A stretch of 64,000 nt of DNA, taken from NCBI GenBank assembly GCA_965229115.1, contig CBDDIR010000003.1, positions 3,038,001 to 3,102,000 on the forward strand, given 5' to 3'. The notes below the pieces were generated by a model. That model saw only the letters and a list, made by a program, of their open reading frames with translations, made no database searches and was not told where the DNA came from. The DNA comes from UBA7672 sp965229115. Lineage in GTDB: Bacteria; Pseudomonadota; Alphaproteobacteria; Caulobacterales; Hyphomonadaceae. A program made the position numbers and the translations under genes. Numbering within the stretch: the stretch's first letter is position 1; the number at the start of each line of letters is the position of its first letter. Shown here in pieces: positions 16,553 to 25,212 of this stretch.

Positions 16553-16593
16553 GATTTTAAGTCTGGTGCGTCTACCAGTTCCGCCACGCCCGC
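16553..16593 (-). pseudogene. 5' half of chromosomal tRNA-Leu(UAA), element attachment junction
   Basis: Reading from 16593 the sequence gives acceptor GCGGGCG, a full D arm (GCGGAACTGGTAGACGC), anticodon stem CCAGA and loop CTTAAAA, then TC, after which it stops matching any tRNA. The expected TGG and 3' half are absent. The break therefore falls in the anticodon stem-loop, with core GACTTAAAATC. The flanking sequence to the right is chromosomal. This is best read as one attachment junction; the other half should sit at the element's far left end, outside the window. Confidence 0.85.
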
Positions 16594-16677
16594 TTCAGCG
16601 CCTGTTCACGCCCATTGCGGCAGAAAAGGCAAGCCTGCTCTCCCCGTTTTGCGTGAAGGCTGAGAGAAGGCTAAGGA

Positions 16678-17070
16678 ATGCGCATGAGTCTTCGAACGCT
16701 CCTCATTGCCGGCCTGCTAGCTCTGGCGCCCGTGCCCGCCTTCGCACAGGAGCCGGAAATCCCGGTCGGCCAGGCGCCGATCGAGATGGTGGCCGACCTT
16801 GCCGAGGTCCTCGGCCGCGCCCATGCGGTGCGGACGCTTTGCAATGGCGACAACGATTCCACCTGGCGGAACTACATGCTGAACCTGATGGCGATCGAAG
16901 CGCCCGCAGGTTCCCGCCGCGCTTCGCTCACCGATGCCTTCAACCGCGGCTATCGCGGACAGAACCGCGACACGCCAGCCTGCAACGATCAGATGCCCCG
17001 CATAGAAGCCGGCATCGCTCGCCGCGGCCGCGAGATTTCCGACCAGATCGCGCGCAGCTATCTGCGTTAG
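16678..17070 (+). CDS. TIGR02301-family exported protein
   Basis: A 130-residue protein with a clean signal peptide (LLIAGLLALAPVPAFA, cut before QEPE). It contains the family-like segment LGRAHAVRTLCNGDNDSTWRNYM and a second Cys at DTPACND that could pair with the first. The family is common in Alphaproteobacteria and has no known function; it presumably acts in the periplasm. AAGGA lies directly before the ATG. First chromosomal gene beyond the element. Confidence 0.85.
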   Translation: MRMSLRTLLIAGLLALAPVPAFAQEPEIPVGQAPIEMVADLAEVLGRAHAVRTLCNGDNDSTWRNYMLNLMAIEAPAGSRRASLTDAFNRGYRGQNRDTPACNDQMPRIEAGIARRGREISDQIARSYLR

Positions 17071-17210
17071 CATTCGCTAACGCCGCAACCGCGAAACCAA
17101 TTCGGGTCCGCGGCATGCCTACCTCAACGATATCGTAAATTTCGTGTGGCATGCAGGTAAGGTCCTGAGGAGGATCGTTCATCTCCACCCCACCCGCCAT
17201 CCCGCAAGGC

Positions 17211-19421
17211 TTGGCCGCGCCCTTACCACGAGGCGGCGCGTTAGGTAGCGCGTGGCCGATCCTTGCCGCTTTCTTTACCGGCAAGTTGAGAAAGCGTTTC
17301 TACGCCGACGTCCGCCTGTTCGGCGACGATCCCGACGTGACGCGGCAGATCGCTTCCGGCTATCTGTGCCTCGCCGCAGCCTTCGGCTGGACGCTGAGCT
17401 TCTTCGCTGTCCTCTGGCTCAACCCAACTCACATCGAGGCGCACGTCCTAGCTGTGCTGAACGCAGCCGGCTGCACCTATGGGTTCCTGCAGCTTCGCAA
17501 GCGTCACGATCCGCGCGTCGTCATGGACTGGCTGCTGATCCTGTATCTGATCTCGGCCGCCATTCTGTCTTTCCGTCACTCCGGCCTCGTCGCGCCGATC
17601 GCCGCATCGCTCCCCACCCTCGTGGGCATCACCGCGCTCTATGCCCGCAAGTGGATCCGCGTGCCGATCATCGCAATGGCCGCCGTCGTCGGCGGCTTCT
17701 GCATGCTGACCTCGGCAGGCGTGATCGGCTATCCGTCGACCTACACGCCGCAAGCCCACGCGGTCATGACGTTCTCGACCATGCTGTTCTCCGCCATGGG
17801 TCTGGGCGGCGTCGCCTGGGTCGCAAACATTGCGCGGGATTATTCGGTCAACCGCCTGCAGGAAGCCAACGACCTCGTCCTGGAAAACGCCGCACGCAGC
17901 CGCGTGGCGCTTGAGGCAGCACGCGTTGGCCTGTGGGATGTGCCGGATGCAGACCTGAGAGCCTTCCATGTTTCGGAAAGCTTCCAGTCGGTCACCGGCT
18001 ACACGGCAGAAGAATTCCACGGCGTCTTTGGCGGCGGCCTCAAGAATTTCGTTCACCCGGAAGATGTGATCGCCCTGCGCGACGCCTTCACGCTGGGCCG
18101 CAAGCGCATGTCGCGCCTGCGCATCGACTTCCGCCTGATGACCAAGTCGCGCGGCTATCGCTGGTTCTCGGCGCGTGCGCGCTATTCGAAGAACCCCGAC
18201 GGCACGATCCGTATCTCCGGATCGCTGCAGGACATCAACTTCATCAAGGCGGCCGAGGAAGCCCTGCGCGCCGGTCGCGACCGCGCCCGCGAGGCCAACA
18301 AGGCAAAATCCGACTTCATCGCCGTAATGAGCCACGAAGTTCGCACGCCGCTCAATGCAATCCTCGGCTCGGTGGAAGTGCTGAAGCGCGGCCAGCGCGA
18401 CAAGGAAACGACGGAACTGGTCAAGCTGATCGACGACGCCGGCCGCGGCCTGCTCAGCATCGTCAGCGACCTGCTGGACGTCTCCAAGATCGATGCCGGC
18501 AAGCTCGACGTCACCTACTCGCCGACCGACCTGCCCGCGCTGGTCAAACGCACGGTTGAATTCTGGGGGCCGCAAGCCTCCAACAAGGGCTTGTCCCTCG
18601 CCATCGATTGCAGCGAGGCGGACACCAGCACGCTCATGATCGACGCCGGCCGCGTCCGGCAGATCGTTGGCAACCTCGTGTCCAACGCCGTGAAGTTCTC
18701 GGATACCGGCTCCGTCACCGCACGGCTTTCGACATACGAAGCGCGCGATGGTCGCGTCGAAGTCGTCATCAGCGTGATCGACACCGGCCCCGGCATCCCG
18801 GATGCACTGGCCGAGACGATCTTCGCCCCGTTCGAACAGGGCCCCAGCAATGCCAGCCGCGGCGGCACGGGCCTCGGCCTCTTCATCTCGCGCCGCCTTG
18901 CGCGCCTGATGGGCGGCGACCTCACGCTCGAACCGGCCCGTCGCAATGGCTCCCACTTCCGCCTGTCGCTGTTGGCCGAACGTGCAGAGGCCGACCAGGT
19001 CATAGCTGTCGAAACACCCGAAGAACCGATGTGGGACGGCAAGCGCGTTCTCTGCGTGGACGACAACGAGAACAACCGCCGCATCGCCGAACTGCTGCTC
19101 GGCAAGTTTGGCGTCGACGTGACGTGCTGCGCATCGGGCGATGAAGCGCTCGACATCTGCGCGATCCAGACGTTTGACCTGATCCTCATGGATATCGTGA
19201 TGCCGGGCCTGAACGGCATGGAAACGCTGTCGCGCCTGCGCTCCGACGCAGAATGTCCGAACCGCGACACGCCCGCGATCGCTCTCACCGCCAAACTCGC
19301 GCCGGAAGACATCGCGGCCTATGCAGCGTCAGGCTTCGAAGGCGTCGCCGGCAAGCCGATCAACATTCGCGAACTGGCTGCCGCCATCGCGCCGCTGATC
19401 ATCGATCCAATCCGAAACTAG
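17211..19421 (+). CDS. Membrane hybrid histidine kinase with PAS and receiver domains
   Basis: About 736 residues. The N-terminus has several membrane helices (roughly residues 50-200). A PAS domain follows (near 230-345), then HisKA with the phospho-acceptor in MSHEVRTPLN. The HATPase has an N box (NLVSNAVKFS), G1 (DTGPGIP) and G2 (GGTGLGLF), and the C-terminal receiver has DLILMDIVMPG. The internal receiver implies a phosphorelay. No partner regulator is adjacent. The start is uncertain: no ATG is available. TTG 17211 is listed, but AGGAGG at 17168-17173 points to an in-frame ATC at 17181. The 3' end overlaps the convergent next gene by four bases. Confidence 0.9.
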   Translation: MAAPLPRGGALGSAWPILAAFFTGKLRKRFYADVRLFGDDPDVTRQIASGYLCLAAAFGWTLSFFAVLWLNPTHIEAHVLAVLNAAGCTYGFLQLRKRHDPRVVMDWLLILYLISAAILSFRHSGLVAPIAASLPTLVGITALYARKWIRVPIIAMAAVVGGFCMLTSAGVIGYPSTYTPQAHAVMTFSTMLFSAMGLGGVAWVANIARDYSVNRLQEANDLVLENAARSRVALEAARVGLWDVPDADLRAFHVSESFQSVTGYTAEEFHGVFGGGLKNFVHPEDVIALRDAFTLGRKRMSRLRIDFRLMTKSRGYRWFSARARYSKNPDGTIRISGSLQDINFIKAAEEALRAGRDRAREANKAKSDFIAVMSHEVRTPLNAILGSVEVLKRGQRDKETTELVKLIDDAGRGLLSIVSDLLDVSKIDAGKLDVTYSPTDLPALVKRTVEFWGPQASNKGLSLAIDCSEADTSTLMIDAGRVRQIVGNLVSNAVKFSDTGSVTARLSTYEARDGRVEVVISVIDTGPGIPDALAETIFAPFEQGPSNASRGGTGLGLFISRRLARLMGGDLTLEPARRNGSHFRLSLLAERAEADQVIAVETPEEPMWDGKRVLCVDDNENNRRIAELLLGKFGVDVTCCASGDEALDICAIQTFDLILMDIVMPGLNGMETLSRLRSDAECPNRDTPAIALTAKLAPEDIAAYAASGFEGVAGKPINIRELAAAIAPLIIDPIRN

Positions 19422-20983
19422 GCGCCAGGTATCTGGCAGGCGATCAGGCGCGGGCCCCGTGTTGCGACAGCGCGCTGCAGGGCATCGTTGAATTGCGCGC
19501 AGGTCGAGACGGACTCAGCGCCAACGCCAAGCCCCTCGGACAGCTTAACCCAGTCGATCTCGGGCGAGCCAAGGCTCAACATGCCGTTGGCAGCAGGGCC
19601 CGGATTGCCCGCGCCCGTACGCGCCAGCTCGATCTTGAGGATGCGATAGGAGTTGTTGACGAACACGATCGTCAGCACGTCGAGATTTTCGCGTGCCATC
19701 GTCCACAACGACTGCACCGTGTACATGCCCGCGCCATCGCCGGCGAGGCAGACGGTCTTCACATCCGGCCGCGCGACAGCCGCGCCAACCGCCACCGGCA
19801 TTCCCTGCCCGATCGCGCCGCCCGTATGCCCCAGCCATTCGTGACGCGCAGCGCCAGCCAGCGCCATGTAGATCGGCAAGCCCGACGTCACGCTATCATC
19901 CGAGATCAGGCAACCTTCCGGCAGATACGCCGCGAGCGAGAGGCCGATCGTATGCGCGTTGAAAGCGTCGCCCGTCCCGGGCGCAGGCGGCGACCAGTTC
20001 AGCGAGCGCGATGGCGCTGGCGCATCGAGCCAATCAACCAGCTTCGATATCGCATCGAAGCTATCGGTATCGGGACCGCCGAGATTGATCGTGCGCGCGC
20101 CCTTCGGCGTGAACGCTCCCGGCGTGTTGGGATAAGCGAAGAAGGCAACCGGCGGCTTTGTGCCAGCCAGCAGGAGCAGATCAGCCCCCTCAAGCGACTC
20201 TACCGCGGCTTCAGCGAAATATGGCAGCCGCGGCGCATCATAGAGCCCGCCGCCGCGCTCATGCCGCGCCATGAATGTATCGGTGAACACGCGAATGCCC
20301 TGCGCCTCGACGCGGCGAAGCATCTCCGCTCCGCCCGGATGCAGAGCCGTACCGTTCACGAGAATTGCCGGGCGCTTGGCTTTAGTGACGGCCCGGCCTG
20401 CATCCTCGATAGTCGAGTCACTGACGATCTTCAGTCCCGCGCGTGAACCAGCGACAGCGCGCGATGCGCCTTTCGTCCACGCTGTATCCGCCGGCATGAT
20501 CAGCGACACGGGCCCCGGCGGCGGGCCATAGCTTGCTTCGAAAGCCTCGACCGCGAGCGCGCCTGCGTCTTCCACCCGATCCACCGATTTCAGCCAGCGC
20601 GAATTCGGCCCCGCCAGTCCGGCGATGTCGGAAGCCAGCGGCGCATCATAGGCACGGTGCGTCACCGCATGATCCCCGATCAGGTTGATCATCGGCACAT
20701 AAGCGCGTCGTGCATTGTGAATGTTGGCGCCGCCATTGAGATAACCCGGCCCGAGATGCAGCAGCGTCAAAGCCGGCACGCCGCTCATGCGCGCATAGCC
20801 GTCCGCAGCGCCCGTCGCGACACCTTCGAACAGGCACAGGATCGAACGTATGCGCGGCTCGCGATCCAGCGCCGTGACAAGATGCATCTCGCTGGTGCCG
20901 GGGTTGGCAAAGCAGGCGGCGACGCCGCTATCCGCCAGCGATCCGATGATCGCTTCTGCGCCCGTCATCTCCGATTGCGTCAT
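19418..20983 (-). CDS. Acetolactate synthase-like thiamine-diphosphate enzyme
   Basis: A 521-residue ThDP-dependent enzyme of the IlvB/benzoylformate decarboxylase class. It has the N-terminal cofactor-activating Glu in LFEGVATGAADGYAR, a central domain, and the C-terminal ThDP/Mg motif GDGAGMYTVQ...VFVNN. Substrate is not predictable: no IlvN regulatory subunit is adjacent, so it is probably not the biosynthetic acetolactate synthase. The FAD-binding character of true AHAS was not checked. GGGAG precedes the ATG. It is convergent with the histidine kinase gene. Confidence 0.85.
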   Translation of the reverse strand: MTQSEMTGAEAIIGSLADSGVAACFANPGTSEMHLVTALDREPRIRSILCLFEGVATGAADGYARMSGVPALTLLHLGPGYLNGGANIHNARRAYVPMINLIGDHAVTHRAYDAPLASDIAGLAGPNSRWLKSVDRVEDAGALAVEAFEASYGPPPGPVSLIMPADTAWTKGASRAVAGSRAGLKIVSDSTIEDAGRAVTKAKRPAILVNGTALHPGGAEMLRRVEAQGIRVFTDTFMARHERGGGLYDAPRLPYFAEAAVESLEGADLLLLAGTKPPVAFFAYPNTPGAFTPKGARTINLGGPDTDSFDAISKLVDWLDAPAPSRSLNWSPPAPGTGDAFNAHTIGLSLAAYLPEGCLISDDSVTSGLPIYMALAGAARHEWLGHTGGAIGQGMPVAVGAAVARPDVKTVCLAGDGAGMYTVQSLWTMARENLDVLTIVFVNNSYRILKIELARTGAGNPGPAANGMLSLGSPEIDWVKLSEGLGVGAESVSTCAQFNDALQRAVATRGPRLIACQIPGA

Positions 20984-21279
20984 GCGTGTCTCCCGGTTGC
21001 GGCAAACCTATCCGCGGCCCGAAGACGAGGCAAAGAAAAGCCGGCCCCGACGCGCGGGACCGGCCAAAGAGCGCGCGTCGGGGGACGGAGATGTCATACT
21101 CTCCGCGCGCGTAAGGTTGGGATTCCGAGCCCTTGGGGAGGCAGCCGGACCCATCTGGCGGCATAGCGGTCAGCCTGCCGCCACCCAGACATCATTCAAA
21201 CGAGCGGTATGGCGCGATCCGTCGTAATGTTGATCACAAAATGCGTGATCCCCGCCGCCAGTATGACGCAGCGAAACCG

Positions 21280-22110
21280 CTAGGGCTTCAACGGCGCTTC
21301 CCTGTTGTCTTCTGGCCTGTCGCCTTCCGGATAAAGATTGGCGCCGCAACGTTTGCAATGCGCGGCATCCTTCTCATGCAGCGCCAATGTGCAGGCAGGG
21401 CACTCGTGGCGAACCTTGTCACCGATCGCGATGGCGCGGATCAGCTGCAGGAACAGGGTGACGCCCAGCACCATCATGACGATGGCAAGCATCCGCCCCA
21501 GCGTGCCCTGCATGGTGATGTCGCCAAAGCCCGTCGTCGTGAGCGTGCCGACAGTGAAGTACAGCGCGTCGAGATAATTCCCGATCTTCTCGTTCGTGCC
21601 GTGCTGGTTCACGAACACCAGCGCCGTGACGATGAACACGAAGACGACGAGGTTCACGACCTTCGAGACGACGAACGAGTTGTAGTGCAGCCACCTGCCC
21701 GGCATTCGCTGGTGATCGAGAAACTCGAACGCGCGCACAAGACGTACAACGCGGAAGACGCGCAGGAAGACCATGTTCTGCGCAATGAACGGCACGAGCA
21801 GCGTCGAGGCCACCACAATGTCCGCAAGGTTCGTCAGCCGCAGGAAGAAGCGATGCTTGTGCCGCTCGATGTAAAAGCGCGCCGCAAGGTCGAGCGTGAT
21901 GACAATGGCGATGACGATGTCGATCCCCAGCCAGAGCGCCGTGGTCGGGCTATCTGCCCCGTGCCAGGAAATCTCCGGGTGGATGAGAAACAGCCCGATC
22001 GTGATGAGATCGAACGCCAGCATCGACCAGCGGAAAACGTTCGGCCACTTGCCGGCGCCTGAATAGAGCCAGAACAGCAGCCGGTTGAGGCCCTTGCGGT
22101 GCTCGACCAT
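21280..22110 (-). CDS. Voltage-gated-type potassium channel with C-terminal zinc ribbon
   Basis: A 276-residue channel. The voltage-sensor-like helices include an S4 with spaced Arg (VFRVVRLVRAFEF). The pore has the K+ filter TTTGFGD and a last helix follows. The tail carries CPAC and CKRC pairs that look like a zinc ribbon. It moves K+ across the inner membrane; the ribbon may assemble or gate it, which is inference. ATG 22110 begins one base after the dihydroorotase stop, so the two genes are likely cotranscribed; longer frames overlap dihydroorotase. Conductance and ligand unknown. Confidence 0.85.
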   Translation of the reverse strand: MVEHRKGLNRLLFWLYSGAGKWPNVFRWSMLAFDLITIGLFLIHPEISWHGADSPTTALWLGIDIVIAIVITLDLAARFYIERHKHRFFLRLTNLADIVVASTLLVPFIAQNMVFLRVFRVVRLVRAFEFLDHQRMPGRWLHYNSFVVSKVVNLVVFVFIVTALVFVNQHGTNEKIGNYLDALYFTVGTLTTTGFGDITMQGTLGRMLAIVMMVLGVTLFLQLIRAIAIGDKVRHECPACTLALHEKDAAHCKRCGANLYPEGDRPEDNREAPLKP

Positions 22111-22111
22111 C

Positions 22112-23449
22112 TCAGACGTGCGGCAGGGTTTCGACGAACCGCACGGGCTCGCCCCTGCCCGGCGCCACGAGCGCGCCATCGCTCATCACCAGAATGCCGC
22201 GCACGAACGTTGCCACCGGCCAGGCCTTTGCCTCGAACCCATCGAACGGCGTCCAGCCACAGCGCGAGGCCGACCATTCATGCGTGATGGTCTTGCGGGC
22301 GTTCATGTCGATGATGGTGAAGTCGGCGTCATAGCCCAGTGCGATACGGCCCTTGCCGGCGATACCGAATACGCGCTGCGGACCAGCGCTGGTCAGCTCG
22401 ATAAACCGCTCGAGGCTCATCTTGCCGTCCGCTACATGCGTCAGCATCACAGGCACCAGCGTCTGCACGCCCGGCATGCCCGAGGGAGAGGCTGGATAAG
22501 GACGCGCCTTCTCTTCCTTGGTGTGCGGCGCATGGTCTGAACCCAGCACATCCGGCACGCCCTGGTTCACGGCTTTCCAGAGAGCAGCGCGATGCACCTC
22601 GTCACGGATCGGCGGGTTCATCTGGGCATAGCCCTTGAGGCGGATGTAATCCTCCGGCCCCACCAGCGTCAGGTGCTGGGGCGTCACTTCGCAGGTGGCG
22701 ATGTCTTTGTTCGCCGCCAGCATCTCCATCTCCTCGCCCGTCGTGACGTGGAGAACGTGGATGCGCTTGCCCGTCTTGCGCGCCAGGCGCAGCAGGCGGC
22801 GGGTCGACTCGATCGCAGCTTCCGCATCGCGCACTTCATAGTGCGAAACCCAGTCGCCCTGACGCGCCAGCTTGCGGCGATCAGCCAGGCGGTATTCGTC
22901 TTCCGAATGGAAAGCCGCGCGGCGCGAGATCGCGTTCAACACGCGCTCAACACCTTCATCATCCTCGACCAGCAACTGGCCGGTAGAGGCGCCCATGAAC
23001 ACCTTCACGCCGCAGACGCCCGGCATACGCTCCATGATCGGCAGCAGGTCGGTGTTGTCGTGCGTCGCGCCGGCATAGAAGGCGTGGTCGGTATGCATCC
23101 GGCCTTTAGCCCGCGCGAGCTTGTCTTCCATCATCTCGGGTGTGATGGTCGAAGGATCCGTGTTCGGCATCTCGAACACCGCCGTCACGCCGCCTAGCGC
23201 TGCAGCGCGCGATCCGCTCTCCAGATCTTCCTTCCACTCAAGACCCGGCTCGCGGAAGTGGACCTGGCTGTCGATCACGCCCGGCAGGACATGAAGTCCA
23301 TGGGCCTCGAAAACTTCCCCCGCTTGCGAAGCGTCGAACGATCCGATGCCGGCGATCTTGCCGCCGCTGATCGCCACGTCGGTCACGGCAATGCCGCCCG
23401 GCGTTGCCACGCTTCCACCTTTGAGGATGAGATCGAATGTCGGGGGCAT
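22112..23449 (-). CDS. pyrC: Dihydroorotase
   Basis: A 445-residue amidohydrolase that cyclises carbamoyl-aspartate to dihydroorotate in pyrimidine synthesis. It shows the metal motif DSQVHFREPG, substrate motif EMPNT, the Lys to be carboxylated in GVKVFMGAST, and GSDHAPHTKEEK with the catalytic Asp. This fits a type I enzyme (the pyrC/allB superfamily); allantoinase is less likely given the MPNT and HFREPG forms. AGGAG precedes the ATG. No other pyr gene is nearby. Confidence 0.85.
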   Translation of the reverse strand: MPPTFDLILKGGSVATPGGIAVTDVAISGGKIAGIGSFDASQAGEVFEAHGLHVLPGVIDSQVHFREPGLEWKEDLESGSRAAALGGVTAVFEMPNTDPSTITPEMMEDKLARAKGRMHTDHAFYAGATHDNTDLLPIMERMPGVCGVKVFMGASTGQLLVEDDEGVERVLNAISRRAAFHSEDEYRLADRRKLARQGDWVSHYEVRDAEAAIESTRRLLRLARKTGKRIHVLHVTTGEEMEMLAANKDIATCEVTPQHLTLVGPEDYIRLKGYAQMNPPIRDEVHRAALWKAVNQGVPDVLGSDHAPHTKEEKARPYPASPSGMPGVQTLVPVMLTHVADGKMSLERFIELTSAGPQRVFGIAGKGRIALGYDADFTIIDMNARKTITHEWSASRCGWTPFDGFEAKAWPVATFVRGILVMSDGALVAPGRGEPVRFVETLPHV

Positions 23450-23548
23450 CGTTGAGCTCCTGGTCGTCTGGCGCTGTCCTAAACCCGCGGCAGGGATTCT
23501 CCAAGCTGCTCCCGGAATCGGAGCCCGAATTCGAAAGGCAGGAATCAG

Positions 23549-23574
23549 AAGGGCGGCCCTGTAGGACCGCCCTT
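23549..23574 (-). terminator. Terminator-like hairpin after the 49-aa gene
   Basis: A perfect 8-bp G+C stem (AAGGGCGG with CCGCCCTT) about 80 bases after the stop of the minus-strand gene at 23656, with a short T-containing tail on that strand. It separates this gene from dihydroorotase. Confidence 0.5.
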
Positions 23575-23655
23575 CCGCATCACCCGCGCCTTTGCCGGCG
23601 TCTATAGGTACAACTTTTCGCGGGAGGAAAGGCGAAAGCCTTTCCCGCTTTGCGA

Positions 23656-23805
23656 TCAGGTGTCCAATTCATCAAGATACATATCGGCCATCAGAGGGCC
23701 GTCATGGGAGCTCAGAACTTTAAAGATGTAGATCAGCAGAGCAGCGGCAATTACCGCCCAATGCAGCGCCGGATTTTGCGCTGCCTGCACCATCACTTCC
23801 CACAT
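23656..23805 (-). CDS. 49-residue single-span membrane protein
   Basis: Starts MWEVMVQAAQNPALHW and contains one membrane helix (AVIAAALLIYIFKV) followed by an acidic tail ending DELDT. GGGAGA lies about 14 bases upstream. No family is recognised. It stands alone between the dihydroorotase and HD-hydrolase genes with its own hairpin terminator. Function unknown. Confidence 0.55.
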   Translation of the reverse strand: MWEVMVQAAQNPALHWAVIAAALLIYIFKVLSSHDGPLMADMYLDELDT

Positions 23806-24030
23806 GTCTCGCTTGTCTCCCGCGACTTGAGTTGAACCTAACGCAAGCGAATTAACGAAGCCTCTCGCAAAACTTTCACAGTGGTAAGCAACGCAAATTT
23901 TTTGAGAGGTGCTTGGCCAGTTTCGGCCTCAGGTCCGCGTGTCGCGGAAGCGTTCTGCAGCTAACCAACGTGACGCAGACTCTGCGGTTCCGCTTGCAGA
24001 TGAAACTAATTCGATGGCAGGTGCTGGCTT

Positions 24031-24678
24031 ATGGGAAACGGCGGTTCGAAAAATCGCAAGACAACATACGCGCCCGGCTCACCGCGCGCCTGGCAACGCA
24101 TGTTGTCGGGTCGCAGGCTCGATCTGCTTGACCCCTCCCCGCTCGATATCGAGATCGAGGATATTGCGCACGGCCTTGCGCGCGTGGCGCGCTGGAACGG
24201 CCAGACAAAAGGCGAGCACGCTTTTTCCGTGGCGCAGCATTCCGTCGTTGTTGAAGAATTCGTTGCGCGACTGTGGCCGGAATCGTCAGCCGCTGATCTT
24301 CTTGGCGCACTTCTGCACGATGCGCCCGAATATGTGATCGGCGACATGATCTCGCCGTTCAAGACCGCACTCGGCGTCGACTACAAGCAGTTCGAAGCCA
24401 GGCTCGAAGCCGCCATCCGCATCCGCTTCGGCCTGACGCCGCAGATCAGCGACGAGATCAAGTCGCGCATCAAACAGGCCGACCAGTGCGCCGCATTCTT
24501 CGAGGCGACGCGCCTTGCAGGCTTCGACATTGACGAGGCGCTGTCCTTCTTCGGTGCGCCGCCGCCGGGCCCTGCCCCCGACATGACGCCCCTGTCGCCG
24601 ACAGAAGCCCAGGCCCTGTTCCTCCGCCGCTTTGCGGAGCTGATTTCAGACGTCGATGCGGACGCAGCAAAAGGTTAG
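24031..24678 (+). CDS. HD-domain phosphohydrolase (YfbR-like)
   Basis: A 215-residue protein with the HD metal site: His in GEHAFSVAQHS, the doublet in LLHDAPEYVIGD, and Asp in IKQADQ. This spacing matches YfbR-type 5'-nucleotidases acting on deoxynucleoside monophosphates; the substrate here is inference. It lies 9 bases before the phosphatase gene, so the HD, phosphatase and NrtR-like genes probably form one operon beside the NAD genes. Confidence 0.8.
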   Translation: MGNGGSKNRKTTYAPGSPRAWQRMLSGRRLDLLDPSPLDIEIEDIAHGLARVARWNGQTKGEHAFSVAQHSVVVEEFVARLWPESSAADLLGALLHDAPEYVIGDMISPFKTALGVDYKQFEARLEAAIRIRFGLTPQISDEIKSRIKQADQCAAFFEATRLAGFDIDEALSFFGAPPPGPAPDMTPLSPTEAQALFLRRFAELISDVDADAAKG

Positions 24679-24687
24679 GCTCGCCCC

Positions 24688-25212
24688 ATGACGATCTGGA
24701 TCTGCTCCCTTGCTGCGGCCCCCGACATGGCCAGACGGCTGAAGCCGTCACGTGTCGTTAGCCTGCTGAGTCCTTACGATTCCTTTCCAAGCTTCTCGGG
24801 CCTGCAAAAAGACCTTCATCTGCAGGTGGCCATTCACGATATCGCTTCAGATATCGGTGATTGGCAGGCCCCGGCGCTGACCGATGCCGAGCGGGTTATC
24901 CGCTTTGTCGAAGGCTGGGACCGCGCCGCCCCCATGCTGATCCATTGCTGGGCCGGCATCTCCCGCTCCACCGCCAGCGCCTTCATCACCGCCTGCGTCC
25001 ACAATCCGAAGGCGGATGAAGAAGAGATCGCCTGGGCGATACGCGACGCCTCGTCCACCGCCTCGCCCAACGTTCGGCTGGTCGCCCACGCCGACGCCCT
25101 GCTCGGCCGCGGCGGACGGATGAGCAAGGCCGTGGAGGCGATCGGCCGTGGCGACGTGTCGGACGAGGCGCGTGCCTTCTCGATCCCGTCCACTTACGGC
25201 GGCCGCGCATGA
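24688..25212 (+). CDS. Protein tyrosine / dual-specificity phosphatase family
   Basis: A 174-residue protein with the P-loop HCWAGISRST (C-x5-R), the signature of tyrosine and dual-specificity phosphatases, and an upstream LHLQVAIHDI segment. The substrate is unknown; related bacterial enzymes act on proteins or small phosphates. Its stop overlaps the next start (ATGA), implying coupled translation with the NrtR-like regulator. Confidence 0.85.
   Translation: MTIWICSLAAAPDMARRLKPSRVVSLLSPYDSFPSFSGLQKDLHLQVAIHDIASDIGDWQAPALTDAERVIRFVEGWDRAAPMLIHCWAGISRSTASAFITACVHNPKADEEEIAWAIRDASSTASPNVRLVAHADALLGRGGRMSKAVEAIGRGDVSDEARAFSIPSTYGGRA

Noticed and set aside
16553..16593. A complete tRNA-Leu at this place
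   Set aside because: Only the 5' half to the anticodon loop is present; the sequence beyond cannot form the 3' half.
17448..18956. 502-codon minus-strand open frame
   Set aside because: Antisense to the hybrid histidine kinase, whose motifs are all intact.
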